Positions 47,109-59,732 are shown, counted from the stretch's first letter. The stretch is DNA of 64,000 nucleotides from Pseudomonas sp. (GCA_030699825.1 JAUYKV010000018.1:1-64000); one strand, 5' to 3'. The notes: generated by a model from the letters alone, not told the origin. Numbers and translations: made by a program.

Positions 47109-47480
47109 TTAGCCGCCGGATTTTTTGGCTTTGAAGCCGCGTTTGAGCAGTTCTGCGAGCAACAGTTCGACGTGATCGCCCTGAATCTCGATCACCCCTT
47201 CCTTCAACGAGCCGCCGCAGCCGCAGCGCTTCTTCAGGGCGCTGGCCAGGTCTTGCAACGGCTCTTCGGCCAGGGCCACGCCGCTGACGGTGGTCACCGT
47301 CTTGCCGCCACGGCCTTTGGTTTCGCGGCGCACGCGGGCGATGCCGTCACCGGCGGGGATCGGGGAATTCTTGCAGATGCAGGCATCCACCGGTTGAGCG
47401 CAGTCCGGGCAATGCCGGCCGCTGTCGGTGGAATACACCAGGCCGCTCAGGGCGGCGAATGACGAAGCTTTCTTGACCAC
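47109..47480 (-). CDS. yciH: SUI1/eIF1-family translation factor YciH
   Basis: The 123-residue protein has a four-cysteine N-terminal segment (HCPDCAQPVDACIC, residues 23-36) and a SUI1 domain: KGRGGKTVTTVSGV, LKKRCGCGGSLKEGVIEIQG and LLLAELLKRGFKAKKSGG. Bacterial YciH affects start-site fidelity and represses some translation under stress. It lies upstream of speA as in PAO1. Confidence 0.93.
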   Translation of the reverse strand: MVKKASSFAALSGLVYSTDSGRHCPDCAQPVDACICKNSPIPAGDGIARVRRETKGRGGKTVTTVSGVALAEEPLQDLASALKKRCGCGGSLKEGVIEIQGDHVELLLAELLKRGFKAKKSGG

Positions 47481-47720
47481 CGGCTTTTCCTCATGAGGGG
47501 TCAGGATAGCGACTGGTCGACTGAACGCCGGTTAGGGCATCGACCGCGAAGCCCCACTCTGGCAGGGGCGGCGCACCCGAGCTGGACGGCTCGGGCTTGG
47601 AGGGCGCGCAGTGTAACGGCAAAAACTCGCGATGCTAAGTGCCAAGATGCGCCATTAATCGGTGGATTGGCGACGCTGTTCTGCATCTTGCACGACAACG
47701 CTCGGAATGCCGCACGCCAG

Positions 47721-47740
47721 GTGCGCATGGCGCACCCTAA
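47721..47740. repeat. GTGCGCATGGCGCACCCTAA repeat overlapping the Nudix gene end
   Basis: This palindromic unit matches that at 44971 and overlaps the stop codon of the Nudix gene (47737-47739). The repeat thus provides the stop. Confidence 0.5.
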
Positions 47741-48273
47741 GGCCGTGCCGCCAGATAGCGTTCGAGCGCCGCCAGCGAGTCGGGGCAATAGGGCTTGCAC
47801 TTGGTATCGGCCAAGGCCTCGTCGAGGGACATGAACCGCGCCTCCAGCACTTCCTCCGGCTGCAGCACCAGCGGCGCATCGGACACCGCCGAGTAAGCCC
47901 TGCACCACAGCCGGCTTTCCGCTGCGTCGTAGAGAAAATGCGCGTGCTCGACCAGCGGCGCATTCTCGATGCCCAGCTCCTCGGCCAGCTCGCGGGCGGC
48001 CGACTCGGCGTAACTTTCGCCCTCGAGCACCATGCCACCGGCGGCCACATCCCAGTAGCCCGGATACAGCGCCTTGCTCAGGGTTCGCCGGTGCACACAG
48101 AGTTCACCGGCCGAGTTGAACAGCAGGATGTAGGTGCCGCGACCGATCAGCCGGCGCTCGCGCAACTCGGCGCGCAACACGCCACCGAGCGGCCGATCCT
48201 GCTCGTCGACCCAGGCAATCAGCTCGGCATCGGAGGCGGCGCGGTGCGCCATCTCGGCGTCGGAAATAACCAT
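47737..48273 (-). CDS. Nudix hydrolase, YfcD type
   Basis: The 178-residue protein has a complete Nudix box, GGMVLEGESYAESAARELAEELG, near 78-100 (GX5EX7REUXEEXGU intact), within an IPP-isomerase-like fold. The start ELIAWVDEQDRPLGGVLR is usual for YfcD homologues. The substrate is unknown. The start lies three bases after the DUF2333 stop, so the two form an operon. Confidence 0.88.
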   Translation of the reverse strand: MVISDAEMAHRAASDAELIAWVDEQDRPLGGVLRAELRERRLIGRGTYILLFNSAGELCVHRRTLSKALYPGYWDVAAGGMVLEGESYAESAARELAEELGIENAPLVEHAHFLYDAAESRLWCRAYSAVSDAPLVLQPEEVLEARFMSLDEALADTKCKPYCPDSLAALERYLAARP

Positions 48274-48276
48274 TGC

Positions 48277-49344
48277 CTAGCCCTGCGACAGCAGTTGACG
48301 CAGATCGATGAGCCCGGCGTTGGCTCGCGAAATATAGTTGGCCATCACCAGCGAATGGTTGGCCAGCAGACCATAGCCGCTGCCATTGAGGATCACCGGG
48401 CTCCACAGGGTTTCCTGGGCGGCCTCCAGCTCGCGGATCACCTGACGCAGGCTGACGGTGGCGTTCTTCTTCATCAGCACATCGGCGAAATCCACTTCGA
48501 TGGCACGCAACAGGTGCGACAGCGCCCAGGCCTGGCCGCGGGCTTCGTAGAACACATTGTCGATCTGCATCCAGGGCGTCTCGTAAGCGCCCTCGTTGAC
48601 CTGCACCGCCTGGCCTTCGACCACATCTTGCAGAGCGACATCGGTATTCAGACGCACCTGGCCGACACTGGCCGACAAACGCTGCGACAGCGAGCCCAGA
48701 CGGGTCGCGGCATCGCCTAGCCAAGCATTGAGGTTATCGGCACGGGTGTAGAACTGCCCGCTCGACTGGCTTGGATCACCCAGCCGCGCCATATAGCGAT
48801 CCAGTGACTTGATCGCTTGACGGTATTCCGCCTCGGAGGCCGGCAGCGCCCAGCTTTTGTTGTCGAAATGAAAGCGCGGCTCGGCCTTGGCCAGGTCCGG
48901 GTCTTCGGTGGATTGCGACTGCGAGCGGGTGAAGTCCTTGCGCAGGGCGCGCGCGATGTCACGCACCTGCACCAGCACACCAAATTCCCAACTCGGCATG
49001 TTATCCAGCCACAGCCCCGGCGGGGCGATGTCGTTGGACAGGTAACCACCGGGCTTGTCCAGCAAGGTGCTGGCGACCTCCTTGAGGGTGGCCGCCGTGG
49101 TGTAACCATTGACCATCTGGTGCTGCGCGCGTTGCGCTGCCGCCTCGGCGCGCTGCTGCACCGAAAACTGCTCCGGCTCCTGGCTCCAGTACCAGCCGAC
49201 GACTAGCGCCAGCAACAGGTAGAGGCCGAGCAGGCCGCCTATTGAGCGGCTGAGCCAGCCGCCTCCCAGGCGACTGCGCACGTTGCCCACAGAGTCGTCG
49301 ACGCTGTCGCGCGCGCCTGCAGCGCGTTTTTTCCAGTCCAGCAT
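48277..49344 (-). CDS. DUF2333-family membrane-anchored protein
   Basis: The 355-residue protein has a single N-terminal membrane helix (IGGLLGLYLLLALVVGWYWS, about 35-54) and a large periplasmic helical domain with YLSNDIAPPGLWLDNMPSWE near 100. This pattern is diagnostic of DUF2333. Function is unknown. It lies between a Nudix gene and the diguanylate cyclase gcbA, as in P. aeruginosa. Confidence 0.88.
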   Translation of the reverse strand: MLDWKKRAAGARDSVDDSVGNVRSRLGGGWLSRSIGGLLGLYLLLALVVGWYWSQEPEQFSVQQRAEAAAQRAQHQMVNGYTTAATLKEVASTLLDKPGGYLSNDIAPPGLWLDNMPSWEFGVLVQVRDIARALRKDFTRSQSQSTEDPDLAKAEPRFHFDNKSWALPASEAEYRQAIKSLDRYMARLGDPSQSSGQFYTRADNLNAWLGDAATRLGSLSQRLSASVGQVRLNTDVALQDVVEGQAVQVNEGAYETPWMQIDNVFYEARGQAWALSHLLRAIEVDFADVLMKKNATVSLRQVIRELEAAQETLWSPVILNGSGYGLLANHSLVMANYISRANAGLIDLRQLLSQG

Positions 49345-49796
49345 GGCAGTGTCCTTTTATCTACGGCGTTTGGTGTTTGGCTGTTCGACCACAACCCAGA
49401 CAGCCTGTCTGACTTTGGCGTCCGTAGCGAGGGAGAGTCCGGTTTGAGGCAGTTTTTGTGCGCTTTTGAGACGAATAGCCGCTCTATTTAACGAAAAAGC
49501 GCGCAGAAAATGACCCTCTCAACCTAAAGCAAGTGGCTTTTCCGCAGTAGGACAGTCCTAAGTCTGACAGGCTGCTTGACCCAGGGTTGCATAAGAGCCT
49601 TGCACTATAAATGAAGCACGGGTCAATGCGCAGCGCTGGCTGAAAACTTGGCGGCGCGGCAACCTCCGGTTCGCACTGCGGTCAATGTGACCGAAGGCTC
49701 AGGCTGAGAGATCGGCGGTACTGCTGGACCAACCCGCAGTGATAGCATGAAGCCACCACGGCAGACTGTGTCCGCCACCCCAACCGGAACCCGGCC
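49345..49796. other. Divergent promoter region between DUF2333 and gcbA
   Basis: No gene is supported. The stretch from 49430 to 49620 is AT-richer than its surroundings, and TATAAA occurs near 49605. I cannot pick a full promoter with confidence. The long leader may bind regulators of gcbA. Confidence 0.4.
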
Positions 49797-51416
49797 ATGA
49801 CCGAGCACGAAGACCCCAGTCTCGACCGCCTCAAGCAGCACTTCGCCCAGCGCGTGATCAATCAGGCACGGCAAACGCTGGAGGTCTGGCAACGTCTGCA
49901 ACGCAGCGAGTGGAACGAACACGGCATGCATGAACTGCGCGAGGCCACGTTGCTGCTGCAGCGCTACGCCGAGCGTTTCGAGCAGGCCGAGCACCGTCAG
50001 TTGGCGCAAGCAATCGGCGATTGCCTGCAGGCGGTCGCAGACAATCGCGGGCGCCTCAACAGCGACCTGATCGGCCAGCTCAACCAGCTCCTGCAGCGCC
50101 TGTCGCGTACCGGGCTGCGCCGCGGCGACAGCTTCGAGCAGACCGCCCTGCCGCCGCTGCGCAAACCGGTGTACCTGGCCCTGCAGCACTCCGAACGGGC
50201 CGAGCGTCTGACGCAGCAGATGGAGTATTTCGGCATGACCGCGCAAGCGCTGGACACGGCCAATGCCTTTCGCTCGGCGATGCTCGAGCGGCACCCGGCC
50301 GCCATCCTCATGGACGTGGACTTCTCCGGCCCCGGAGCCGGCTTGCAACTGGCCCAGGCGATGCAGCAAGACCTGGAAGCGAAAATCCCCCTGCTGTTTT
50401 ACAGCCACCAGGACACCGACACGCCGACCCGCCTGGCGGCGGTGCGTGCCGGCGGCGAGGAATTCTTCACCGGCACCCTGGACGCCTCCAGCCTGCTCGA
50501 ACGCATCGAAGTCCTCACCCATGTGGCGCAGTACGAACCCTACAAGGTACTGATCGTCGACGACTCGCGCGCCCAGGCCACCTACACCGAACGGGCGCTC
50601 AACAGTGCCGGGATCCTCACCCGCACCCTGATCGAGCCGATCCAGGCAATGGCCGTTCTGGCGGAATTCCAGCCCGACCTGATCATCCTCGACATGTACA
50701 TGCCCGAGTGCAACGGCACTGAACTGGCCAAGGTGATTCGCCACAACGACCGCTATGTCAGTGTGCCGATCATCTACCTGTCCGCCGAAGACGACCTCGA
50801 CAAGCAGCTCGACGCCATGAGCGAAGCAGGCGACGACTTCCTCACCAAACCGATCAAGCCGCGCCACCTGATCGCCACCGTGCGCAACCGCGCCGCCCGT
50901 GCGCGCAGCCTCAAGGCGCGCATGGTGCGCGACAGCCTCACCGGCCTGTACAACCACACCCACACCCTGCAGTTGCTCGAAGATGCCCGTTTCCGCGCCC
51001 AGCGCGACCAGCAGCCGCTGAGCTTCGCCATGCTCGACATCGACTTCTTCAAGAAGGTCAACGACAACTATGGCCATCCCATGGGCGACCGGGTGATCAA
51101 GAGCCTGGCCCTGTTCCTCAAGCAGCGCCTGCGCAAGAGCGACCATATCGGCCGCTACGGCGGCGAAGAGTTCGCCGTGGTCATGCCCAATACCGACGCC
51201 CAGGCCGCCCGCCAGGTGCTCGACGAGATCCGCCAGCGCTTCGCCGAAATCCACTACCCGGCGCAGCCGTTGGACCTGTCCTGCACCTTCAGTGGCGGCA
51301 TCGCCCAACTGCAGGGCGATGCGAGCAGCCAAACCCTGACCCAGCAGGCCGACGAGGCGCTCTACCTGGCCAAGCATGGCGGGCGCAACCGGGTCGAGGT
51401 GTTCGCCGCTGACTGA
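49797..51416 (+). CDS. gcbA: GcbA, soluble diguanylate cyclase with receiver domains
   Basis: The 539-residue cytosolic protein has an N-terminal Hpt-like helical segment, a degenerate receiver near 125-245, and a full receiver: VLIVDDSRAQATYT near 255, phospho-Asp in LIILDMYMPECNG near 300, and the Lys of FLTKPIKPRH. A GGDEF domain follows (RDSLTGLYNHT, FAMLDIDFFKKVND, RYGGEEFAVVMPN) with the I-site RKSD at the right spacing. Order after Nudix and DUF2333 matches PAO1 GcbA, which promotes the initial stage of biofilm formation and affects motility and dispersal. Confidence 0.92.
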   Translation: MTEHEDPSLDRLKQHFAQRVINQARQTLEVWQRLQRSEWNEHGMHELREATLLLQRYAERFEQAEHRQLAQAIGDCLQAVADNRGRLNSDLIGQLNQLLQRLSRTGLRRGDSFEQTALPPLRKPVYLALQHSERAERLTQQMEYFGMTAQALDTANAFRSAMLERHPAAILMDVDFSGPGAGLQLAQAMQQDLEAKIPLLFYSHQDTDTPTRLAAVRAGGEEFFTGTLDASSLLERIEVLTHVAQYEPYKVLIVDDSRAQATYTERALNSAGILTRTLIEPIQAMAVLAEFQPDLIILDMYMPECNGTELAKVIRHNDRYVSVPIIYLSAEDDLDKQLDAMSEAGDDFLTKPIKPRHLIATVRNRAARARSLKARMVRDSLTGLYNHTHTLQLLEDARFRAQRDQQPLSFAMLDIDFFKKVNDNYGHPMGDRVIKSLALFLKQRLRKSDHIGRYGGEEFAVVMPNTDAQAARQVLDEIRQRFAEIHYPAQPLDLSCTFSGGIAQLQGDASSQTLTQQADEALYLAKHGGRNRVEVFAAD

Positions 51417-51449
51417 GCAAAAAACCATGCTCCGGACATCCGCCGTCCG

Positions 51450-51516
51450 CAGGAGCGACTTTAGCCGCGAATCCTTCGCGGCACAGCCAAAGCTTCGCGG
51501 CTGAAGCCGCTCCTAC
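51450..51516. repeat. REP pair after gcbA
   Basis: CAGGAGCGACTTTAGCCGCG and CGCGGCTGAAGCCGCTCCTA face each other, a standard Pseudomonas REP doublet. Confidence 0.7.
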
Positions 51517-51712
51517 TCACGGGGTATTCTCATCGTTTCCACGCGCCGCATGATTTTCCGAGGCCTTGAATAAGGTCATATGAAACATAAGCTTACATTC
51601 TGCTTGAGTAGCGCTTGACGCCTACAACTGCGGTATTCGCCGGCACCAGCCTTCCCCCTCCCCGCATTCCGCTCTACCCTTGCGCCACCTCCAATCCAAG
51701 GATCTGCATTCA

Positions 51713-53233
51713 ATGCACTGGATAACTCGCTCCGGCTGGCCGGGCAACCTGATCGCCCTGGCGGCCGGCGCCATCACCCCACTGGCGCTGGCGCCGTTCG
51801 ACCTGTGGCCGCTGGCACTGCTCTCGATCGCCCTGTTCTACCTTGGCCTGCGCGACCTGAACCCACGCCAGGCGGCCTGGCGCGGTTGGTACTACGGCTT
51901 CGGTCTGTTCGCCGCCGGCACCAGTTGGGTCTACGTCAGTATCCACGACTATGGCGCCGCCTCGCCGGCCCTGGCGGCCTTCCTGACCCTCGGCTTCGTC
52001 GCCGGCCTCGGCCTGCTGCTGGCCCTGGCCGCCTGGCTGTGGGCGCGCTGGCTACGTCGCAGCGAAGCACCGCTGGCCGATGCGCTGGCCTTCGCCGCCC
52101 TGTGGCTGGCCCAGGAAGCCTTTCGCAGCTGGTTCCTCACCGGTTTTCCCTGGCTCTACGCCGGCTACAGCCAACTCGACGGCCCATTGGCCGGGCTCGC
52201 GCCCATCGGCGGAGTATGGCTGCTGTCCTTCGTCCTGGCCTTGAGCGCCGCGCTGCTGGTCAACCTGGCGCAACTGCGCGCGCGCAAGGCCTTTCTCGCC
52301 ACAGCCGTGGTGCTGCTGGCCGGCCCCTGGATCGCCGGCCTCGCCCTCAAGGGTCACGCCTGGACTACGCCTGCCGGCGAACCGCTCAAGGTCGCGGCCA
52401 TGCAGGGCAATATCGAACAGAACCTGAAGTGGGATCCGGCCCAACTCAACGCCCAACTGGCGCTGTACCGCGACCTGAGCTTCAGCGCCGAACCGACCGA
52501 CCTGATCATCTGGCCGGAGACCGCGGTGCCGGTGCTCAAGGAGCAGGCCAGCGGCTACCTCGACGCCATGGGTCGCTTTGCCAATGAACGCCAGGCCGCG
52601 CTGATCACCGGTGTGCCGATTCGCCAGGCCAACGAGCGCGGCGAGCCGCGCTACTACAATGCGGTCAGCGTGTTCGGCCAGGGCGGTGGTGACTACCTCA
52701 AGCAGAAGCTGGTGCCCTTCGGCGAGTACGTGCCCCTGCAGGAAGTGCTGCGCGGGCTGATCGCCTTCTTCAACCTGCCTATGTCGGACTTTGCCCGCGG
52801 CTCGGCCGAACAGCCGCTGCTGCAGGCCAAGGGCTACAAAGTTGCCACCTTTATCTGCTACGAAGTGGTCTACCCGGAGTTCGCCGCAGGGCTCGCCGCA
52901 CAGAGCCAGCTGCTGCTGACGGTGAGCAATGACGCCTGGTTCGGCCGCTCGATCGGCCCGCTGCAGCACCTGCAGATGGCCCAGATGCGCGCCCTCGAAG
53001 CCGGACGCTGGATGATCCGCGCAACCAATAACGGCATGACCGTGCTGATCGACCCCTTCGGCCGGATCACCGAGCAACTGCCGCAGTTCGAACAAGGCGT
53101 GCTCTATGGCGAGGTGGTACCCATGCAGCAGCTGACGCCTTACCTGTACTGGCGCGGCTGGCCGCTGCTGATCCTCTGTGCCCTGCTGCTGGCCTGGGCG
53201 CTGCTGGCCGGACGCATGGCCAGGACGCTGTAG
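51713..53233 (+). CDS. lnt: Apolipoprotein N-acyltransferase Lnt
   Basis: The 506-residue inner-membrane enzyme adds the third acyl chain to lipoproteins, which lets them be sorted to the outer membrane by Lol. Six to seven N-terminal helices precede a nitrilase domain with the catalytic triad: Glu in IIWPETAVPVL, Lys in LKQKLVPFGEYVPL and Cys in TFICYEVVYPE. ATG 51713 with AAGGAT upstream gives the normal length. This gene begins a block matching PAO1 PA3984-PA3996. Confidence 0.95.
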   Translation: MHWITRSGWPGNLIALAAGAITPLALAPFDLWPLALLSIALFYLGLRDLNPRQAAWRGWYYGFGLFAAGTSWVYVSIHDYGAASPALAAFLTLGFVAGLGLLLALAAWLWARWLRRSEAPLADALAFAALWLAQEAFRSWFLTGFPWLYAGYSQLDGPLAGLAPIGGVWLLSFVLALSAALLVNLAQLRARKAFLATAVVLLAGPWIAGLALKGHAWTTPAGEPLKVAAMQGNIEQNLKWDPAQLNAQLALYRDLSFSAEPTDLIIWPETAVPVLKEQASGYLDAMGRFANERQAALITGVPIRQANERGEPRYYNAVSVFGQGGGDYLKQKLVPFGEYVPLQEVLRGLIAFFNLPMSDFARGSAEQPLLQAKGYKVATFICYEVVYPEFAAGLAAQSQLLLTVSNDAWFGRSIGPLQHLQMAQMRALEAGRWMIRATNNGMTVLIDPFGRITEQLPQFEQGVLYGEVVPMQQLTPYLYWRGWPLLILCALLLAWALLAGRMARTL

Positions 53234-53307
53234 GAGACAGCTGCTAGCTTGATCGTACCCAGGCTCCGCGTGGGCGCAATCAGGCTCATGGACAAGGCCT
53301 GCCATCC

Positions 53308-53377
53308 GTAGCCCGGATAAGCCTTGGCGCAATCCGGGATCGCGACGACCCCGGATTGCGCTGCGCTTATCTGAGAG
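53308..53377. repeat. Inverted pair of the CGTAGCCCGGATAAGC family
   Basis: GTAGCCCGGATAAGCCTTGG...CAATCCGGG faces CCCCGGATTGCGCTGCGCTTATC across ten bases. The 3' end overlaps the last codons of the convergent YdcF-like gene, which stops at 53367. Confidence 0.65.
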
Positions 53378-54140
53378 GCTGACCGTAGACCAACGGATAG
53401 ATCAACAAGCCCAGCGCTTCATTGAGCAACAGGCTGCTCTGCCACAGCGCCTTGCTTTCCGGCAGCCATCCGCCGGCCGGGCGGCCGTTGGCCACGCCGA
53501 GAAACCCAACCGGCGCGCTCAGCACCTGAAAACCAGCCTGTTCGAAACACCAGCGCGCCCTGGGCATATGCCAGGCCTGAGTGACCAGCACTACACGCTT
53601 GATCCCGTCCTTGTGCAACAACTCAGCGCTGCGGGTCGCATTCTCCCAGGTGGTGCGGCTCGCCTCTTCTCGCCAACGCACCTGCATGCCGTAATCGCGC
53701 GCCAGCACCTCGGCCATCAGCGCGGCCTCGCTGGGCGGCTGGCCATAATGCAGGCCGCCGCTGAGCGCCAGCGGCAAGCCCGAGGCCTTGGCCAGGCGTG
53801 CGGCATAGCGCAGGCGCTGCAGGGCCAGCGAACTGGGCTGATCGCCGCCCCAGGCCGGATCACCCTGCTCGCGCCCGCCGCCGAGCACGACGATCGCATC
53901 CACCTGCTGCGCCAGGTCGCCCCAGCGCGCCTCGACCAGCGCTGGCTCAGACTCCAGCAGGCGCGCCGACCACTCCACCGCGACGGGCAGGCTCATCAAC
54001 CACAGCCCGCCCACTGCCAGGCCGAAACAGGCGGCGGCCGCACGCGGAAAACGCTTGCGCAACCACCAGGCAACAAGCAGCGAGAGCAGGAGCACGCCCG
54101 GCGGCAGCAACAGTTGTTTGAACAGGTAACGAATAGCCAT
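53367..54140 (-). CDS. YdcF/DUF218-family envelope protein
   Basis: The 257-residue protein has two N-terminal membrane helices (residues 10-25 and 38-55) and a DUF218 domain with AIVVLGGGREQGDPAW near 82, RLRYAARLAKASGLPLALSG, WENATRSAELL and VLVTQAWHMPRARWCFEQAG. Relatives (SanA, ElyC) affect peptidoglycan and envelope integrity. ATG 54140 with GGGAGG upstream is preferred to a 94-codon upstream extension, which lacks a ribosome site and overlaps the neighbouring gene. Confidence 0.87.
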   Translation of the reverse strand: MAIRYLFKQLLLPPGVLLLSLLVAWWLRKRFPRAAAACFGLAVGGLWLMSLPVAVEWSARLLESEPALVEARWGDLAQQVDAIVVLGGGREQGDPAWGGDQPSSLALQRLRYAARLAKASGLPLALSGGLHYGQPPSEAALMAEVLARDYGMQVRWREEASRTTWENATRSAELLHKDGIKRVVLVTQAWHMPRARWCFEQAGFQVLSAPVGFLGVANGRPAGGWLPESKALWQSSLLLNEALGLLIYPLVYGQPLR

Positions 54141-54166
54141 CGGACACCTCCCGGGTGCCCGGTAGC

Positions 54167-57428
<3,262 letters not shown>

Positions 57429-57513
57429 CGCCAACTAAAATAGTCGCCAACCGACGAAGCTCGACGCGGCCGCCAAGCGGAACGTCGAGAGGCTGGCCAA
57501 GGGGATAGCAAAG

Positions 57514-58125
57514 ATGATGAAACGGAATCTGTTGGTAATCGGTCTCGCCGCGCTGCTCGGCGCCTGCGGCTTCCAGCTGCGTGGCACCGGCGACGTCCAG
57601 TTCGCTCTCAAGGAACTCGACGTCAGCGCGCGCAACGCCTATGGCGATACGCTCAAGCAGGTGCGTGAAGTCCTCCAGGACAACGGCGTGCGCGTCCACC
57701 CCGGCGCGGCCTATCGCCTGGTGCTGAGCGACGAGCAGGAAAACCAGCGCACCGCCAGCTACACCAGCTCGGCACGCACCGCCGAATACGAACTGACCAT
57801 GACCCTCGATTACGAGATACGTGGCGCGCAGAACCTGCTGTTGACCAGCAACCAGCTGGAAGCGCAGAACTTCTACGCCCAGGACGGCAACAACCTGGTC
57901 GGCTCCGACCAGGAAGCAGTGCAACTGCGCAGCGAAATGCGCCGCGAACTGGTGCAACAACTGGTGCAGCGCCTGCAACAGGTCACCCCGGCCCAGCTCG
58001 ACCAGCTGCAACAGAGCGCCGAAGCCAAGGCCAAAACCGAAGCCGATGCCCTGGAAGCCGCGCGCCAGCGTGAAGCCGCACAACCGCAGCAGTCGCCCGT
58101 GCAACTGCCGACACCCAGCCAATAG
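57514..58125 (+). CDS. lptE: LPS-assembly lipoprotein LptE
   Basis: The 203-residue outer-membrane lipoprotein has the lipobox [11 protein letters not shown] (Cys18) and an alpha/beta domain. A coiled, Gln/Ala-rich tail follows ([20 protein letters not shown]), common in Pseudomonas LptE. It forms the plug of the LptD barrel in the LPS translocon. It starts 85 bases after leuS, followed by holA. Confidence 0.93.
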   Translation: MMKRNLLVIGLAALLGACGFQLRGTGDVQFALKELDVSARNAYGDTLKQVREVLQDNGVRVHPGAAYRLVLSDEQENQRTASYTSSARTAEYELTMTLDYEIRGAQNLLLTSNQLEAQNFYAQDGNNLVGSDQEAVQLRSEMRRELVQQLVQRLQQVTPAQLDQLQQSAEAKAKTEADALEAARQREAAQPQQSPVQLPTPSQ

Positions 58126-58166
58126 AACCGCCCGGGCCGCAGTTGCGGCCCCCTGGTTAGCGCCCG

Positions 58167-59213
58167 ATGAAACTCACCCCCGCACAACTCGGCAAACACC
58201 TCCAGGGCAATCTGGCGGCGGTCTATGTGGTCAGTGGCGACGAGACGCTGCTGTGCCAGGAAGCCTGTGACGCAATTCGTGCCGCCACCCGCGAGCAGGC
58301 GTTCAGCGAACGCCAGGTATTCAACGCCGACGCCAGCTTCGACTGGGGCAACCTGCTGCAGGCCGGCGCCAGCATGTCGCTGTTCGCCGACAAACGCCTG
58401 CTGGAGCTGCGCATGTCGTCCGCCAAGCCCGGCGACAAGGGCGCGGCCGCCCTGCTCGAATACCTGGCACGCCTGCCGGATGACACCGTGCTGCTGATCA
58501 GCCTGCCGAAACTCGACGGCAACGCGCAGAAGACCAAGTGGGCCAAGGCCCTGATCGACAGCCCGCAGTGCCAGTTCCTGCAGATCTGGCCGGTGGACGC
58601 CCAGCAGCTGCCGCAGTGGATTCGCCAACGCCTGGCCCAGGCCGGCCTGAGCGCCAGCCAGGAGGCGGTCGAGATGATCGCCGTGCGAGTGGAAGGCAAC
58701 CTGCTCGCCGCCGCCCAGGAAATCGAGAAACTCAAGCTGCTCGCCGACGGTGGGCAGATCGAGGCCAGTACGGTACACGCCGCGGTGGCCGACAGCGCCC
58801 GCTTCGACGTGTTCGGCCTGATCGATGCGGCGCTCAATGGCGAAGCCGCCCATGCCCTGCGCATGCTCGAAGGGCTGCACGGCGAAGGGGTCGAGCCGCC
58901 GGTGATCCTCTGGGCCCTGGCCCGCGAAATCCGCCTGCTCGCCACCATCGCCCAGCAATACGCCCAGGGCATGCCGCTGGACAAGGCCTTCAGCTCGGCG
59001 CGTCCGCCGGTCTGGGACAAGCGCCGCCCGTTGGTCAGCAAGGCCCTGCAACGCCTTAGCGCCGCACGCTGGGCCGCGCTCTTGCAAGACGCCCAGCGCA
59101 TCGACGCACAGATCAAGGGCCAGGCCGCCGGCGACCCCTGGAACGGCCTGAGCCTGCTGACCCTGAGCCTCAGTGGACAACGCCTGCGCCTGGCTGGCGA
59201 TGGCGACCTGTGA
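58167..59213 (+). CDS. holA: DNA polymerase III subunit delta
   Basis: The 348-residue protein is the clamp-loader delta subunit that opens the beta ring. It shows the start MKLTPAQLGKHLQGNLAAVY, VSGDETLLCQEACDAIR, an AAA+-like fold without a working P-loop, and the C-terminal collar region ILWALAREIRLLATI. Order leuS-lptE-holA is conserved in proteobacteria. Confidence 0.95.
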   Translation: MKLTPAQLGKHLQGNLAAVYVVSGDETLLCQEACDAIRAATREQAFSERQVFNADASFDWGNLLQAGASMSLFADKRLLELRMSSAKPGDKGAAALLEYLARLPDDTVLLISLPKLDGNAQKTKWAKALIDSPQCQFLQIWPVDAQQLPQWIRQRLAQAGLSASQEAVEMIAVRVEGNLLAAAQEIEKLKLLADGGQIEASTVHAAVADSARFDVFGLIDAALNGEAAHALRMLEGLHGEGVEPPVILWALAREIRLLATIAQQYAQGMPLDKAFSSARPPVWDKRRPLVSKALQRLSAARWAALLQDAQRIDAQIKGQAAGDPWNGLSLLTLSLSGQRLRLAGDGDL

Positions 59214-59378
59214 CGCAAAGCCGCAGGCACTGCCCGGCCCCTTACGGGAGCGGACATGTCCGCGAAAGGATCCGCTAGACGCCACAGAGGGCAGCGGATA
59301 AACCTTTTATGCGCGCATCTTGCTCGTTGCTCCGTATGGACATGCAGCCCGGACGCACCGCAGAGAGGCAGAACACAT

Positions 59379-59409
59379 CCCGGATTGCGCTGGCGCTTAT
59401 TCGGGCTAC
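59379..59409. repeat. Copy of the CCCGGATTGCGCTGGCGCTTAT repeat
   Basis: CCCGGATTGCGCTGGCGCTT followed by ATTCGGGCTAC, nearly identical to 14614 and 35884. It lies between holA and arfA. Confidence 0.65.
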
Positions 59410-59499
59410 CAGGCGTTTCGGCTGCCCACTGGACATTTTTTAACCAGCGGATCATCATTCACGCACCCGCGCGTCGCGGGCCGCCAATGAGGAGCCAGC

Positions 59500-59658
59500 A
59501 TGGCCAAACACCGCAAACAACGCCCGAACAAGGCCAAATCCCTGATCGCCCAGCCGCTGTTCCGCTGCCGTCAGGAAAAACCCGGTAAAGGCAAAGGCAG
59601 CTACCGCCGCGAAGCCTCCCAGCAAAACTGGGAGGCTTCGGTCCTTCTGGTCGCCTGA
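59500..59658 (+). CDS. arfA: Alternative ribosome-rescue factor ArfA
   Basis: The 52-residue basic peptide begins MAKHRKQRPNKAKSLIAQPL and holds the ArfA signature PLFRCRQEK followed by KGKGSYRR and NWEAS. ArfA inserts into stalled ribosomes lacking a stop codon and recruits RF2, as backup for tmRNA. GAGGAG precedes the start. A 13-bp hairpin lies inside the reading frame (59610-59640), so the mRNA is normally cut or ended before the stop. The product made from that non-stop message is tagged by tmRNA, and ArfA accumulates only when tmRNA fails. Confidence 0.9.
   Translation: MAKHRKQRPNKAKSLIAQPLFRCRQEKPGKGKGSYRREASQQNWEASVLLVA
59610..59640 (+). promoter_or_regulatory. Hairpin inside arfA that creates a non-stop mRNA
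   Basis: CGAAGCCTCCCAG and CTGGGAGGCTTCG are perfect inverse complements around CAAAA. In enterobacteria the same arrangement is cut by RNase III or acts as terminator. There is no T-run here, so RNase III cleavage is the likelier mode. Confidence 0.8.
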
Positions 59659-59732
59659 AGCCCCGCCGTAGCCCGCCTGCAAGCCCAATCGTGCTAAGGT
59701 AGCGGCCTGCAAAAAAACGCCTTGAGACCACC

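Noticed and set aside
45057..47462. 801-codon frame antisense to speA and yciH
   Set aside because: Shadow of two well-identified genes; composition typical of antisense reading.
49623..51428. 601-codon frame antisense to gcbA
   Set aside because: Shadow frame; no domain, no ribosome site.
59610..59640. Plain terminator of the holA operon
   Set aside because: The hairpin is inside the arfA reading frame and has no T-run. The arfA regulatory role is the better fit.
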